From positions 7,254,001 to 7,318,000 of the forward strand of contig NZ_CP139558.1 in assembly GCF_034262375.1 (NCBI RefSeq): a stretch of 64,000 bases of DNA. The letters are read 5' to 3'. A program made the translations under genes and the position numbers. Within the stretch, counting starts at the first letter, position 1, and each line of letters starts with the position of its first letter. Of the stretch, positions 54,561 to 64,000 are shown piece after piece. The notes beneath the pieces were generated by a model, which searched no databases, had not been told where the DNA came from, and worked only from the letters and a program-made list of their open reading frames with translations. Source of the stretch: Mucilaginibacter sabulilitoris (lineage in GTDB: Bacteria > Bacteroidota > Bacteroidia > Sphingobacteriales > Sphingobacteriaceae).

Positions 54561-55859
54561 TTATGGTTTGGGTACGGTAGGGCGGGTAGTTGTTAAGGCA
54601 ATTTGCCCTTTGAACATTTTTCCACCATCATTGGTTAGCCTCAAATAATAATCGGCAGAGCAGGCCGTACCATCTTCATCAAGGGTTACAAAGTTTGAAC
54701 CGGCAGGAATAAAAGCCTGACTTTCGGCTGTTTTTGCAATCTGGTTGCCTTCGTTATATTCGTCAAACATCGATATGTAAATACCCTGGGCTCCTGTCCT
54801 CTTCATGTTGTAAAACTGGCGCCACATAAAATCGCCATGGGCACGCTGGTGCTCCTGCAGGTCGCCCGGTAAAATGCAGGGCTGGTAATCGATGCCGTGA
54901 GCCGCGCAATAAGCTTCGTCGGGCTGGTTAATGGTATTATAAAAATTGTCTGATTCAATTACATTGCCGATGCGGCCAACCATCCAGGGCGACAGCATAT
55001 CAAAAGCGTTATAGGTAGCCAGGAAGCCGGGGCGCGAATCGCTTTCTTCCTTACGCCAGTGTGTAGGCACACCGCCAATAACATAGCAGCCCTTGCTTTT
55101 AAACCAGTTGATCACATCTAAACAAACTGTTGCCGAAAAGTTGTGGTTATCATCGTTAAACCCAAAACCCCAGATACATACCACAGGTTTGTCGTTCTGT
55201 TTGGCATACGCAGCAGACGCGGTATAAGCCGACATTTTGTTGGCCCAGTCGGATTTAATTTCCGATTGCATACCAGTCCACCCGCTTACATCATACATGA
55301 CATAAAATTTGCGTCCGGTAGCTTCGGCAGCGGTTTTTACTTTGGCGGTTATGGCATCACGCACAGGGCCTTCGCCCCCGGTTGGATTAAAACGCTGCAG
55401 GGCAGCGCAATCAATACCGTTCTGCTGCATCCACTGAAACTGCACATTCACCGTTTGATCTGTAAATGATGAGAACAGTTTGGCAGGACTACCATTGTTA
55501 AGGTTATTGAAACCGGTTTGATAGGTTGTGGTGTAATCCCGCACATCGGGCCATGATTTAATACCCAGGTTAGTTGGCGATGGTATTTTTGACCAGTCCT
55601 GCGTGTAATGCCACCAGGCATCAATAGGCGAGCCATCGCCTTCGGCGGCAAACCAGCCCTGGTAACCAACGGTAATTTTACCCACCACATCGCCAATGGG
55701 CGAAGGAGTAACATCAACAGGCGTTTGGGGCTTATTAATCACCGGATCGGGCGGTGGTGGATTATTGCTGCTTTTTTTTGAGCAGCTGCTCATCGAACAG
55801 CTGCTTATTATTGAAAACAAGACTATCAGAGATAGGGTACTGAATTTATACTTTCTCAT
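54561..55859 (-). CDS. GH71/99-like lipoprotein
   Basis: 432 residues. A lipoprotein signal (MRKYKFSTLSLIVLFSIISSC, Cys at the end of ISSC), a Pro-rich linker, then the same barrel as the gene at 50582: GYQGWFAAEGDGSPIDAWWHY, WPDVRDYTTTY, FQWMQQNGIDCAALQRF, MYDVSGWTGM, WGFGFND, VGGVPTHWR, MFDEYNEGNQIAK. It sits on the outer membrane surface or in the periplasm. The surface-lipid version probably makes first cuts, and the soluble one works in the periplasm; this is inferred. Last gene of the susC operon. Confidence 0.86.
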   Translation of the reverse strand: MRKYKFSTLSLIVLFSIISSCSMSSCSKKSSNNPPPPDPVINKPQTPVDVTPSPIGDVVGKITVGYQGWFAAEGDGSPIDAWWHYTQDWSKIPSPTNLGIKSWPDVRDYTTTYQTGFNNLNNGSPAKLFSSFTDQTVNVQFQWMQQNGIDCAALQRFNPTGGEGPVRDAITAKVKTAAEATGRKFYVMYDVSGWTGMQSEIKSDWANKMSAYTASAAYAKQNDKPVVCIWGFGFNDDNHNFSATVCLDVINWFKSKGCYVIGGVPTHWRKEESDSRPGFLATYNAFDMLSPWMVGRIGNVIESDNFYNTINQPDEAYCAAHGIDYQPCILPGDLQEHQRAHGDFMWRQFYNMKRTGAQGIYISMFDEYNEGNQIAKTAESQAFIPAGSNFVTLDEDGTACSADYYLRLTNDGGKMFKGQIALTTTRPTVPKP

Positions 55860-56101
55860 TATTTAAGGGGTTAATGGGTTAGCTTGAGGGTTCATTTTTT
55901 TAATTCTGCACACATATAATGTTGTTGGTGACAGCACCAACAAAGTGCAAGAGAAAAACCTTATGGTGTTCACGCTCACATCGTGAACGCTCATAAACAT
56001 TCATGAACACTTGATAGTCAAGTATTTAATATTAAACCTACTGACAAAAAACTGTCAGTGGGCAGCCATAGCCGTTCGTATAAAATATACAATTATTATT
56101 T
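55860..56101. other. Spacer with three hairpins inside the PUL operon
   Basis: Hairpins TTGTTGGTG/CACCAACAA (55922-55943), GTTCACG/CGTGAAC (about 55969-55989) and ACTGACA/TGTCAGT (56039-56058). The last, on the minus strand, is followed by T-rich sequence 22 nt after the GH43 stop-side and may weaken transcription into the GH71/99 gene. Confidence 0.45.
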
Positions 56102-57079
56102 TCATGGCTTGTTAGTTTGAACAACCTTTTGAATAGTACCATCGGCATTATAGTAAAGCTTGTCAACACAAATTGATCTTTCCCAGTCCTGATGCGATAT
56201 GGCGCTGGTATGGTAAAATGAATACCACTGGCCTTTGTATTGTACAATGGAACCATGATTGGTAAAGCTATCGGTAGGATCCATGTACACACCCTTAGAT
56301 TCCCAGGGGCCCAGCGGACTTTTGCTGGTGGCATAGCGCATCTGATTATGTTTACCGGCCACATCATGATTGTCAGAATAGGAGAGATAGTAAATGCCGT
56401 TCCTTTTGTGTACCCAGCTGGCTTCGTGAAAATCTTCCAGGCCTTCCATTGGTTTCATTTCGCCGTCAATTTCCATCATGTTATCTTTCAGTTTACCGCC
56501 CTCGCAAGCGCCGCCACCGCCATAATAAAAGTAGACCTGTCCGTCGTCGTCAACAAATACGCAGGGGTCAATCATGGGTTTCAGTCCTTTAATATAGCCC
56601 TGCACCTTAAAGCCACTTGCCGGGCTTTTGCTGGTAGCTACACCAATTTTCCAGCTGCTGTTCCATTTGCTGTCGCTGGGGTGAGGGAAATAAAAATAGT
56701 AAGTGCCGTTTTTGTAAGCACAATCAGGGGCCCACATAAACCCACCTTCAGGTCTGCCCCATGGTACCTGGCTGGCGCGCAGTATTTCGCCATGATCCTT
56801 CCAGTGTACCATATCGTCGGTTGAAAAAACATGGTACTGGTCCATCAGGTCACAGCCGCGGGCCGGGGAAATATCATGTGAGGCATACACGTATAAACGG
56901 CCATCGGCCCAAACATGGGCAGAAGGATCGGCGGTATACATAGAGGTAATAAAGGGGTTACTACCTATATGATCTTCAGCAGGCTTTTGCTGGGCTTTAG
57001 AGCAGCTTACAGCCAGTACCAATAAACCAGCCAGTGCAACTTTACCTGCAAATACTTTAAATGTTTTTTTAATGGTCAT
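56102..57079 (-). CDS. GH43-family lipoprotein glycosidase
   Basis: 325 residues with a lipoprotein signal (LAGLLVLAVSC, Cys26). Five-bladed GH43 propeller. The expected acidic triad is visible: D51 (YTADPSAHVW) as base, D171 (LKPMIDPCVFVDDDG) as pKa tuner and E219 (DFHEASWVHKRNGIYYLSYS) as acid. GH43 enzymes remove arabinose, xylose or galactose; subfamily not assigned. Third catalytic step of the PUL; 72 bp after the carbohydrate-binding lipoprotein gene. Confidence 0.92.
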   Translation of the reverse strand: MTIKKTFKVFAGKVALAGLLVLAVSCSKAQQKPAEDHIGSNPFITSMYTADPSAHVWADGRLYVYASHDISPARGCDLMDQYHVFSTDDMVHWKDHGEILRASQVPWGRPEGGFMWAPDCAYKNGTYYFYFPHPSDSKWNSSWKIGVATSKSPASGFKVQGYIKGLKPMIDPCVFVDDDGQVYFYYGGGGACEGGKLKDNMMEIDGEMKPMEGLEDFHEASWVHKRNGIYYLSYSDNHDVAGKHNQMRYATSKSPLGPWESKGVYMDPTDSFTNHGSIVQYKGQWYSFYHTSAISHQDWERSICVDKLYYNADGTIQKVVQTNKP

Positions 57080-57151
57080 TACACGTTTGTTTCTGAATAC
57101 CGGGGAGAACTAACGCTCTCACCCGGTATTGTAGTTAAAAATCAGGAATAA

Positions 57152-57793
57152 TTATTTTGACAGGAATCTCAGGTAATCAATCCCGGTAATAAGGTCGGGA
57201 TGATCTTTACCGGTTGTGAAAAAGAAGATACGGAAGTGGTTGATGGCCGAATAATCCGCACCGCCATCGCCTGTTTTGATCGACTTGTCGAAATCAAGCG
57301 TTATTTCATTCCAGCCGTTTTTTAGGTTTGGAATGAGCGGCCCCACATCCCATGCCGATTCGTTGGCATCAGATTTTCCGGAACTGGTAATTTCGATAGA
57401 ACCATCATTTTTGAGCAGCGATACATCAGATATATATAGCCAGAACCTGAACCTGCCGTTAGCCTCGGTAAGTTTGGTATCCAGCGGGGCAGGCAAATCT
57501 TTAATAAACTGCATAAAGTCTGACCCATTGGTTATGGTATTTTTAATATAGCCTGCTCCTTCTTTTTGGCCGGTGGTTGTAATACTGAAATCGCCTACAG
57601 TCTGCCATCCGTCTTTCACATCTACTTTGTCAAAAACCACCAGGTCATTTTCAACCGGTACTTTTGTAGTGTCAACCGGGGGCGGTTTCAGTCCCGAGGT
57701 ATCGCGTGAGGTGTACTTTTCTTTTTTACAGGCGGTTAGTGCGAGGCCTATGATGAAGATGGAACATACCATCGTTGTTTTAATGAATTTCAT
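57152..57793 (-). CDS. Carbohydrate-binding-like surface lipoprotein
   Basis: 213 residues. Lipoprotein signal (SIFIIGLALTAC, lipobox LTAC), a polar linker, then a single beta-jelly-roll domain (WQTVGDFSITTTGQKEGAGYI..., GRFRFWLYISDVSLL, GWNEITLDFDKSIKT, INHFRIFFFTT). This resembles carbohydrate-binding modules in PULs and has no catalytic residues. Probably a surface glycan-binding protein. 20 bp from the DUF3823 gene. Confidence 0.75.
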   Translation of the reverse strand: MKFIKTTMVCSIFIIGLALTACKKEKYTSRDTSGLKPPPVDTTKVPVENDLVVFDKVDVKDGWQTVGDFSITTTGQKEGAGYIKNTITNGSDFMQFIKDLPAPLDTKLTEANGRFRFWLYISDVSLLKNDGSIEITSSGKSDANESAWDVGPLIPNLKNGWNEITLDFDKSIKTGDGGADYSAINHFRIFFFTTGKDHPDLITGIDYLRFLSK

Positions 57794-57813
57794 TTTCCTG
57801 TTATTTAGGTTAA

Positions 57814-58518
57814 TTATTTAGGAATATCTACCTGTACTATTTCCGAAAAATTTGAACTGTTGTAGCTATCGCTTAAACGCACTCCTGCGCGCACAAAAAA
57901 TGTACGGCCCGGTATCAGGTTAGGGATAGTTAAGGTTATTGATTTTTCGGCAGGGCTCATGTCTGTAAACTGCTTATTGATAATTACCGCATTTACATCA
58001 GAAAAATCCCTTATCGAAGCGCCCGCACCTACCAACTTGGTTGTGTTTACGTAGGGCTGTACATCCTTAATAATTGGTAAACCCGCTGCAATAGGGGCGG
58101 TAATATCAAACTTGAGCGTTAAAGTAGTACCGCTTAAGGTAGATGTAAAGTTTTTAATAATGATGTATGGCGTAACAGTAAAGTCATGCTTAGTGTCGTT
58201 GCCAATATTTACAATTATAGTATCAGTTACAGGCCAGAAAGCACCACCTGTAGGCACAACTTTATAATTTCCTTTAAATAGTTTGGTATCCTGAAATGTA
58301 CCATCAAACTTACTGGGGATTGTTTGCGGGGTTGTCCAGCCTACCTGCTGCAGCCTTATTTGACTGCTGTTGCCCGAGGTAAGTAAATTACCCCCCGCGG
58401 ATGATACTATATTGCCCTGAAAAGATGCATTAGGGCCATCGTAATTATCTATTTTGGTACATGCGGCGCTGGCCAGTATACATACACCCGCCAAAATTCT
58501 GCCTATTAATGTTTTCAT
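57814..58518 (-). CDS. DUF3823-like PUL lipoprotein
   Basis: 234 residues. Lipoprotein signal (GVCILASAAC). Two beta-sandwich halves: one with GTFQDTKLFKGNYKVVPTGGAFWPVTDTIIVNIG (a CNA_B-like strand pattern) and one with TLTLKFDITAPI...GRTFFVRAGVRLSD. DUF3823 proteins follow susD in many PULs and are taken as surface glycan-binding or adaptor proteins. It starts 18 bp after susD. Confidence 0.85.
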   Translation of the reverse strand: MKTLIGRILAGVCILASAACTKIDNYDGPNASFQGNIVSSAGGNLLTSGNSSQIRLQQVGWTTPQTIPSKFDGTFQDTKLFKGNYKVVPTGGAFWPVTDTIIVNIGNDTKHDFTVTPYIIIKNFTSTLSGTTLTLKFDITAPIAAGLPIIKDVQPYVNTTKLVGAGASIRDFSDVNAVIINKQFTDMSPAEKSITLTIPNLIPGRTFFVRAGVRLSDSYNSSNFSEIVQVDIPK

Positions 58519-58536
58519 AACTTAAATTTTAAATGC

Positions 58537-60393
58537 TTAATAATTAGGATTATTAGGGAGCAGGTTAGGGTTCTTTCCAATTTCGCCACCCGGAATTGGT
58601 TCATAATATGACTGTTTCTGAAAAGTATATTCGCGGTTAAACAGTTCAGGTTCGGCCAGGAAAATGTATTTATTTTCATTAAATACATAGTATGGCATCA
58701 GACCTTTGAAATGAGCGCGGTCAAGCACCACATCGGCAATGCGCCATCTTTTCAAATCCCAATAATATTGGTTTTCAAAAGCGAGCTCCATGCGCCTTTC
58801 TTTACGGACCTTGTCCAGATCAATAGAAGCATAAAGTGTTGCACCGGCCCTTTCCCTGATCTGGTTAATGGAAGTTAACGCGTCGGCAGAATTGCCCAAT
58901 TCCATGGCTGCCTCTGCACGGTTCAGTAATATTTCACCGTAGCGCAGGTCTATCCAGGGTTGTTCGCTTCTGTACAGATCAACAGAGGCTTGTGGTTTAT
59001 TGTAATCAACATATTTACGAACGTAGAATCCGGTACGGGTTAACTCATCGCCGCCGGTCCACGGGCCTGTAAAGCCAATTACTTGTTTGCCCTGGTACAG
59101 GGTTTTGGTGTCGCCCGAAAGTATGTAAGAACGCGAGTTGGGTTGCTTGGCAACCTCGGCTGCTGCTGTACCGCTAAAAGAAGGGTAAATGCCCCGCTGC
59201 ATATCAAATGTAAGTCCTCTTAAAATTGCGCCCGGGAAATAAATGGTAGCCAGCAATCTCGGCTCCAGCCCCTGCATTATCTCGGCCCGGTTGTTAAAAC
59301 GCTTTGGTGTGCCGTCGTCATTAGTTATTTGCAGATTGCCCCATAGCTGCACCAGGTCTAACGTTGGATACGAACGCGACAACGCATTGGCAGTCATGTA
59401 ACGAGGCGACATGGTAGCATCCCAGCTGTGTGCCGTATTGTTAGCAATGGAATATTGTTTGATGAAAATATTCTCGGGACTGCCGCTTTTTAAAAACACA
59501 TCGGCAAAGTTTTGAACCTTATCTGAATTGGCATTGTAAAGCGAGTAATGTCCTTCCAGTAATTTGGCGGCATCATAAGCTGCTTTAAAGTAGGTAGCCG
59601 CCTTAGCAGCTGGTATACCAACTAAACCTGACGAGCGTGCCTGACCATCAACAAAATTCACTGAACCGTATTTGGCGACACATGCTGCATACAGCATAGC
59701 TCTTGATTTTAACGCGGCGGCAACGTACTTGTTTGCCCTTCCGGCATCACTTGATTCGGGCATCATCTGGAAACCCAGGTCAAGCTCAGCACCTATAAAA
59801 TCCCAGGTGGCTTCCTCTTTGTCGCGGTGCACCTGCAGGGTTGATAACGCCGCGCCCGGATCTTGCGGAACGGCTATAATAGGTACGCCGCCATAACGTT
59901 TGGCCATGCCAAAATAATAGTATGCTCTTAAAAAGTGAGCTTCGCCCAAAAGTGCATTTACTGTTGGTTGGGTGAGGGTAGCAACATGTTTAGGCAACTC
60001 AGCAATAAGCGTGTTTACATTCCGGATATCGCCATAGGGCCAAAAGCCAAAACCGCTGCCAATTTCCATACCACCATAAGGGCCAACTTCTTCGCCGGTG
60101 ACAGAGGCAGAATTGTAAAAATTCATCCAGGGGTTACCAGGGTTAAAACCGGGATGCGAATAATGAACACCATTCACATCAACATCCTCACCCCCATCTG
60201 GCCTGTATTTAAAATCCTCAATAGGTAAATTTCTATAAATGGTTGCCAGGAACGATTTAACACCAGCCTCGCTGCTGTATATAACATCGGGGGTAACTAT
60301 ATTGGTTGGAGGGATATTTAACTTTTGGCAGGATGATACTGTAGCTCCAACACCTATAGATACTGCTATAATTAATTTATGTAAACTTTTCAT
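58537..60393 (-). CDS. susD: SusD/RagB outer-membrane glycan-binding lipoprotein
   Basis: 618 residues. Lipoprotein signal (VSIGVGATVSSC, Cys22). N-terminal TPR-rich SusD_3-like part with ALLGEAHFLRAYYYFGMAKRYGGVPII, and C-terminal RagB part with PWIDLRYGEILLNRAEAAMELGNSADALTSINQIRERAG and RKERRMELAFENQYYWDLKRWR, both classical. It caps the SusC channel and binds the glycan. 10 bp after susC. Confidence 0.96.
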   Translation of the reverse strand: MKSLHKLIIAVSIGVGATVSSCQKLNIPPTNIVTPDVIYSSEAGVKSFLATIYRNLPIEDFKYRPDGGEDVDVNGVHYSHPGFNPGNPWMNFYNSASVTGEEVGPYGGMEIGSGFGFWPYGDIRNVNTLIAELPKHVATLTQPTVNALLGEAHFLRAYYYFGMAKRYGGVPIIAVPQDPGAALSTLQVHRDKEEATWDFIGAELDLGFQMMPESSDAGRANKYVAAALKSRAMLYAACVAKYGSVNFVDGQARSSGLVGIPAAKAATYFKAAYDAAKLLEGHYSLYNANSDKVQNFADVFLKSGSPENIFIKQYSIANNTAHSWDATMSPRYMTANALSRSYPTLDLVQLWGNLQITNDDGTPKRFNNRAEIMQGLEPRLLATIYFPGAILRGLTFDMQRGIYPSFSGTAAAEVAKQPNSRSYILSGDTKTLYQGKQVIGFTGPWTGGDELTRTGFYVRKYVDYNKPQASVDLYRSEQPWIDLRYGEILLNRAEAAMELGNSADALTSINQIRERAGATLYASIDLDKVRKERRMELAFENQYYWDLKRWRIADVVLDRAHFKGLMPYYVFNENKYIFLAEPELFNREYTFQKQSYYEPIPGGEIGKNPNLLPNNPNY

Positions 60394-60403
60394 GTGTCAA
60401 TAA

Positions 60404-63400
60404 TTAAAAGGAAACGTTAGCTCCCAGATTAAAAGTCCTGTTCATTGGATAGGTGTACCCGCCCAAAGCTTTGCCGAAATCGCCATTGTCTCTTGGGTTA
60501 GGGCCCTGGTGTTCAGGATCGTAGTTTTTTAGGCCTGTGAATGTTAACAGGTTGTAGCTGTTTACATATACCCTGAACTTTTTAACACCTATGCTTTTTA
60601 AAATTGACGTGGGCAGGGTATAACCAAACTCCAGGTTTTTTACACGCAGATAGCTGGCGCTTTGTATGGCCTTTGTGCCCTGCGCATCTGGCGAACCCAT
60701 TGCAGGGTAAAAGCCGGGTATCCATTGGGTGTTGGGGTCAAATACGTTGGCGTATGGGTCGGCGGTGTGCCAGCTGTCCAAAAAGCGTGTCAGTGCGCTC
60801 CTGTTATACATCAATGGCGATGCAAACTGTTCGCCGTATTGTACGTAAACACCAGCCGCACCCTGCAGCAGCATGTTCATATCAAAACCTTTATAACTCA
60901 CGCCAATAGTAAAGCCGTAGTTATATAAGGGGATATCGGTGGTAGCAATAGGGTGACTGTCTTTATCATCAATAACACCGTCGTTGTTCCAGTCCTTGTA
61001 ATAATAGTCGCCGGGGATAACGTTATTATTGCCACCGCCGGTGTTAACACCATAATTATATATCTGGTTGTAGCTGGTGAACTGCCCGGCATACTCAGGG
61101 CCCCACCAAACGTTCTGATAACGGTTAGTTTGGTTCTCTTTCCAGTTCAAATACTCGTTGCCCGATGTGCCGCGAAGAACATTTAGATTTTTTAAACGGG
61201 TGGTACCGATGTTACCGATAAGGTTTAAACCAACCTGACCAAAGGTGTTTCTATAGGAAAGGCTGAAATCCAAGCCCTGTACCCTGTCGCTGTTATAGTT
61301 AATTTGTGGTACGGCTGCACCTACAGTGCCGGGCAGTGCTACAGAAGGCTGGGCGGGTAATCCAGTCCTGTCATTCCTGAAAACCTCTACAGTACCATCT
61401 ATTTTACCGCCCAGTAAGCTAAAATCCAGAGCTATGTTCTTGATGGTATTTACAGACCAGGTTAAACCCGGGTTACCCAGTTTAGGTGCCGAGCCATTTA
61501 CCGCGCCCGCACCGAAAATATAGCTATTGATAGGGTAAGTATATCCGTTAACATAGTTAAAAGCCGGTGCATTGGCCTCGTCGCCTGTTTGGCCGTAAGA
61601 AGCCCTCAGTTTTAGGTTGGATATGATGTTTTCAGAAACCAGGTTACGGAAAAAGTTTTCCTTTGATATTACCCAGCCTACGGATCCGCCCGGGAAAAAT
61701 CCCCATTGATCAGGACCTGGCTGGTACAGGTTATTACCATCACGCCTAAAGCTGAACTCTGCAAGGTATTTGCCTTTAAAATCGTAGTTAAACCTGCCTA
61801 TGATACTTTTATGCGCACGGTCCTGCAAAGCTCCTGCATCCATGCCGCCGGCCATATTGGTGTTTTGCAAACCGCCAAACAAATAATCAACCGGGATCTC
61901 AATGTCGCGGTATGCATTAAAGTTATCGGCGGTTTCATGGCTTTGCTCATAAGTAACCATGGCGGTTATGTTATGATTTTCCAGAAAGGTGTGCGCATAA
62001 TTTAAGGTTAACTGGGCTAAGGTATTTAGGTGGGTATAGTATTGCCTTGTTATACCCGCTGGCGTATTGGCTACGCTTGGTATATAGGTTTCATCTTCGG
62101 CCTTGTAAGTGTAAAGGGTGTAGGTTCTTTTGATGATATTATTGTCGGCAACGCCATAATCAACGTTAAACAAACCTTTAGCGCTTAGGCCGGGTACGCC
62201 GGGTATATCATACTGTAAATTTAACTGACTGGTGATATTTTTGTTCCTGAACCTTTTGGAGCCTACCTTATCCGCATCGGTAATAATGGATGGATTCATG
62301 TTATCGTCCATTACCGCGGGGTATAAAGGGTTGTCGTTAGCGTATATCTGGTGGGTAGGTATCTGGTTCCAGGTGTATTTATACACGGTCCATTCATCGG
62401 TATAAGGCTGGTTCTTCTCATCCATCCAGGCCGATGTTAATACTTGCGCCCGCAGGCCTTTGGTAATGTTGGCCGTAACGTTTGAGCGGAAATTATACTT
62501 GTTATAGTTTAAGTCGCCGGTTTTAAAAACGCCATCCTGTTTTTGATAGCCAAAGTTGAAGAAGTAGCTTATCTTATCGTTACCGCCATCAATGTTTAAA
62601 TTGTGCTGTATCTGGTTGGCTGTTTTCCTGAAAACCATGTCAACCCAATCGGCCGATTTGTAAGTACCGTCAATCCAGGGTTTAATATCAGCATATGAAA
62701 ACTGCGGGGTTACGTTGCGTACAAAGTTGTTGGCAAAATCGCGTTTAACCTTTTCGTTGGTAAGCATCATAAAATCAACTGCGCCTACACCTTCTGGCAT
62801 CCCCAAAAAAGTCTGGATAGCGCTGTTTACAGAATAGTTAATGTTGATTTTTCCGTTTTTTGAACCTTTTTTGGTTGTAATTAAAATGGCACCACCGGCA
62901 GCACGCATACCATATATAGAGGCCGCAGCATCTTTCAGTACCGAAACACTTTCAATTTCATTCGGGTCCATACGGCCAACGGTTGACTGGTCGCCGCCAA
63001 TTACACCATCAATTACAATTAACGGGGAGCCCTGATATCCCCTGATGTTTAAATTATTGGCATAAGAACCTGGTTCTGCAGTTGTTTGAACTATACGTAC
63101 GCCCGGTATTTTACCGGTTAACATGTTCACCACGCTTTCGTTTTTGGTAGTAGTAATCTCCTTGCTTTGCAGTGTGGCTACAGAGCCAGTTATGGTTGCC
63201 CTTTTTTGTACACCATAACCTACAACAACTACCTCTTCAAGGCTTTTATTGGTGGTTTTTAACGCTATGGTGCCATCCTTAATGTCTTTAACAACAATTT
63301 CCTGGGTTACGTATCCAATATATGATAGTTGTAAAACGGTATTTGGGCCGGGTACATTGAGCTGGAATTTTCCGGCAGCATCGGTAATGGCGCCGGTGGT

Positions 63401-63544
63401 GGTACCTTTAATTTTTACACTTACCCCCGGAAGTGTAGATCCATCGGTTAAGTCTATAACTTTTCCGCCGATGGTGGTTTGCTGTGCGAGCAAACTGAGC
63501 GGGAAAAGAAAGAAAATGATAAATAAGTATCTAAGTTTTTTCAT
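60404..63544 (-). CDS. susC: SusC/RagA TonB-dependent outer-membrane transporter
   Basis: 1,046 residues. Signal peptide 1-21, a carboxypeptidase-regulatory-like domain (TIGGKVIDLTDGSTLPGVSVKIKGTT...), the TonB-linked plug (KSLEEVVVVGYGVQKRATITGSV, GYQGSPLIVIDGVIGG), then a 22-strand barrel ending in aromatic F (GANVSF). The GYQG(S)PL and DPNEIESVSVLKDAAA blocks are the SusC hallmarks. No N-terminal STN domain, so it is not driven by an anti-sigma switch through this gene. Pumps glycan pieces with TonB/ExbBD energy. First gene of the six-gene minus-strand operon. Confidence 0.97.
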   Translation of the reverse strand: MKKLRYLFIIFFLFPLSLLAQQTTIGGKVIDLTDGSTLPGVSVKIKGTTTGAITDAAGKFQLNVPGPNTVLQLSYIGYVTQEIVVKDIKDGTIALKTTNKSLEEVVVVGYGVQKRATITGSVATLQSKEITTTKNESVVNMLTGKIPGVRIVQTTAEPGSYANNLNIRGYQGSPLIVIDGVIGGDQSTVGRMDPNEIESVSVLKDAAASIYGMRAAGGAILITTKKGSKNGKININYSVNSAIQTFLGMPEGVGAVDFMMLTNEKVKRDFANNFVRNVTPQFSYADIKPWIDGTYKSADWVDMVFRKTANQIQHNLNIDGGNDKISYFFNFGYQKQDGVFKTGDLNYNKYNFRSNVTANITKGLRAQVLTSAWMDEKNQPYTDEWTVYKYTWNQIPTHQIYANDNPLYPAVMDDNMNPSIITDADKVGSKRFRNKNITSQLNLQYDIPGVPGLSAKGLFNVDYGVADNNIIKRTYTLYTYKAEDETYIPSVANTPAGITRQYYTHLNTLAQLTLNYAHTFLENHNITAMVTYEQSHETADNFNAYRDIEIPVDYLFGGLQNTNMAGGMDAGALQDRAHKSIIGRFNYDFKGKYLAEFSFRRDGNNLYQPGPDQWGFFPGGSVGWVISKENFFRNLVSENIISNLKLRASYGQTGDEANAPAFNYVNGYTYPINSYIFGAGAVNGSAPKLGNPGLTWSVNTIKNIALDFSLLGGKIDGTVEVFRNDRTGLPAQPSVALPGTVGAAVPQINYNSDRVQGLDFSLSYRNTFGQVGLNLIGNIGTTRLKNLNVLRGTSGNEYLNWKENQTNRYQNVWWGPEYAGQFTSYNQIYNYGVNTGGGNNNVIPGDYYYKDWNNDGVIDDKDSHPIATTDIPLYNYGFTIGVSYKGFDMNMLLQGAAGVYVQYGEQFASPLMYNRSALTRFLDSWHTADPYANVFDPNTQWIPGFYPAMGSPDAQGTKAIQSASYLRVKNLEFGYTLPTSILKSIGVKKFRVYVNSYNLLTFTGLKNYDPEHQGPNPRDNGDFGKALGGYTYPMNRTFNLGANVSF

Positions 63545-64000
63545 ATTGCTTCTCTGTTAATGATTTAGTTTTATTGGTTTGGGTTACCTTTTTTCAGGTA
63601 AACGGCAGTGCATTACAGCAGCATACCTACGGAGGGTAAGGATGATAACGGGACATGATTTGTTTGGTTCATAGATACACCCGCCGGTTGCCAATGGGGC
63701 GGAAACAGATAGTGTATCGGGTTTATAATTTTATACAAATCAAGAGTTGGCGATTAATAAAAAATAAATAATTGATTAATTTTTGCCATTAATGCACTTT
63801 TTTAGCAATCGATTGCAGACTTAAATGGAGATAATAGTAGAATCGGCTCGGGGTTGAAGCTTATAGAAGAAGACATAAACAGCAAGGCAGGTAATTTATC
63901 AACCTTAACAAAGGATGACTACGTTAAAGCATACTACTTGAATTGGAAGGAGGAAATACAATTAATTAACAAAGCTGTAAGTCATTAACCCACGGCTTTT
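63545..64000. other. Upstream region of susC with a gene relic
   Basis: Must contain the susC promoter; no exact TAnnTTTG was found on the minus strand. On the plus strand, 63806-63991 is open and reads RIGSGLKLIEEDINSKAGNLSTLTKDDYVKAYYLNWKEEIQLINKAVSH then stop. It is protein-like but has no ATG; it looks like the tail of a lost gene. Confidence 0.4.

Overview
The window looks like a chromosomal segment of a Bacteroidota member, most likely Sphingobacteriaceae (Mucilaginibacter or Pedobacter type). This rests on the SusC/SusD pair, the DUF3823 and DUF4468 style lipoproteins and secreted proteins, the many AraC regulators, the general lack of Shine-Dalgarno sequences, and TAnnTTTG type -7 promoter elements. 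The assignment comes from protein families read by eye, not from a search.

Region 1 (1-8,070) is core-like. It holds an ABC exporter, frr, a secreted serine hydrolase, a small secreted protein behind a perfect 40-nt hairpin, cdaA (c-di-AMP synthase), a truncated hemoglobin, a polyprenyl diphosphate synthase and tRNA-Ser(GGA).

Region 2 (8,070 to about 27,400, perhaps to 31,800) is accessory DNA beside the tRNA-Ser. A 14-bp copy of the tRNA 3' end, followed by a terminator, recurs at 19,277-19,290 and marks an integrated island. The island carries two 'AraC regulator plus oxidoreductase/hydrolase' modules, a Fic protein with its own inhibitory motif, a broken chimeric transposase, and a gene-free stretch with two TetR-like operators. 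Beyond it lie integrase fragments, a 495-aa protein with a degenerate NTase-like region and a HEPN-like domain, and the most striking item of the window. This is a group II intron (22,279-26,504) inside the HTH codons of an XRE regulator gene. Splicing would restore a 139-aa regulator exactly. The intron's own maturase gene is split by an IS1182-type element with an 8-bp target duplication.

Region 3 (27,600-45,000) is a mosaic: a FtsX-type ABC permease, two serine hydrolases, AraC, Crp/Fnr and GlxA-type regulators, a DoxX-like protein with a cysteine-rich tail behind a tandem operator, a rifampin phosphotransferase homologue, an ECF42-type sigma factor with its YCII partner, and an azoreductase.

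Region 4 (45,380-63,544) is a polysaccharide utilisation locus. The plus-strand half has a DUF5703/GH95-like protein, a membrane-spanning regulator (LamG-like and Kelch-like outside, winged helix plus BTAD-like inside), a GH71/99-like enzyme and a GH3 enzyme. The minus-strand operon is susC, susD, DUF3823, a carbohydrate-binding-like lipoprotein, GH43 and a second GH71/99-like lipoprotein. The two halves converge on a perfect palindromic terminator. The likely logic is that SusCD and surface lipoproteins bind and import an oligosaccharide, the GH enzymes cut it, and the regulator senses it. The glycan is not identifiable from sequence alone; a fungal alpha-glucan or alpha-mannan is a guess.
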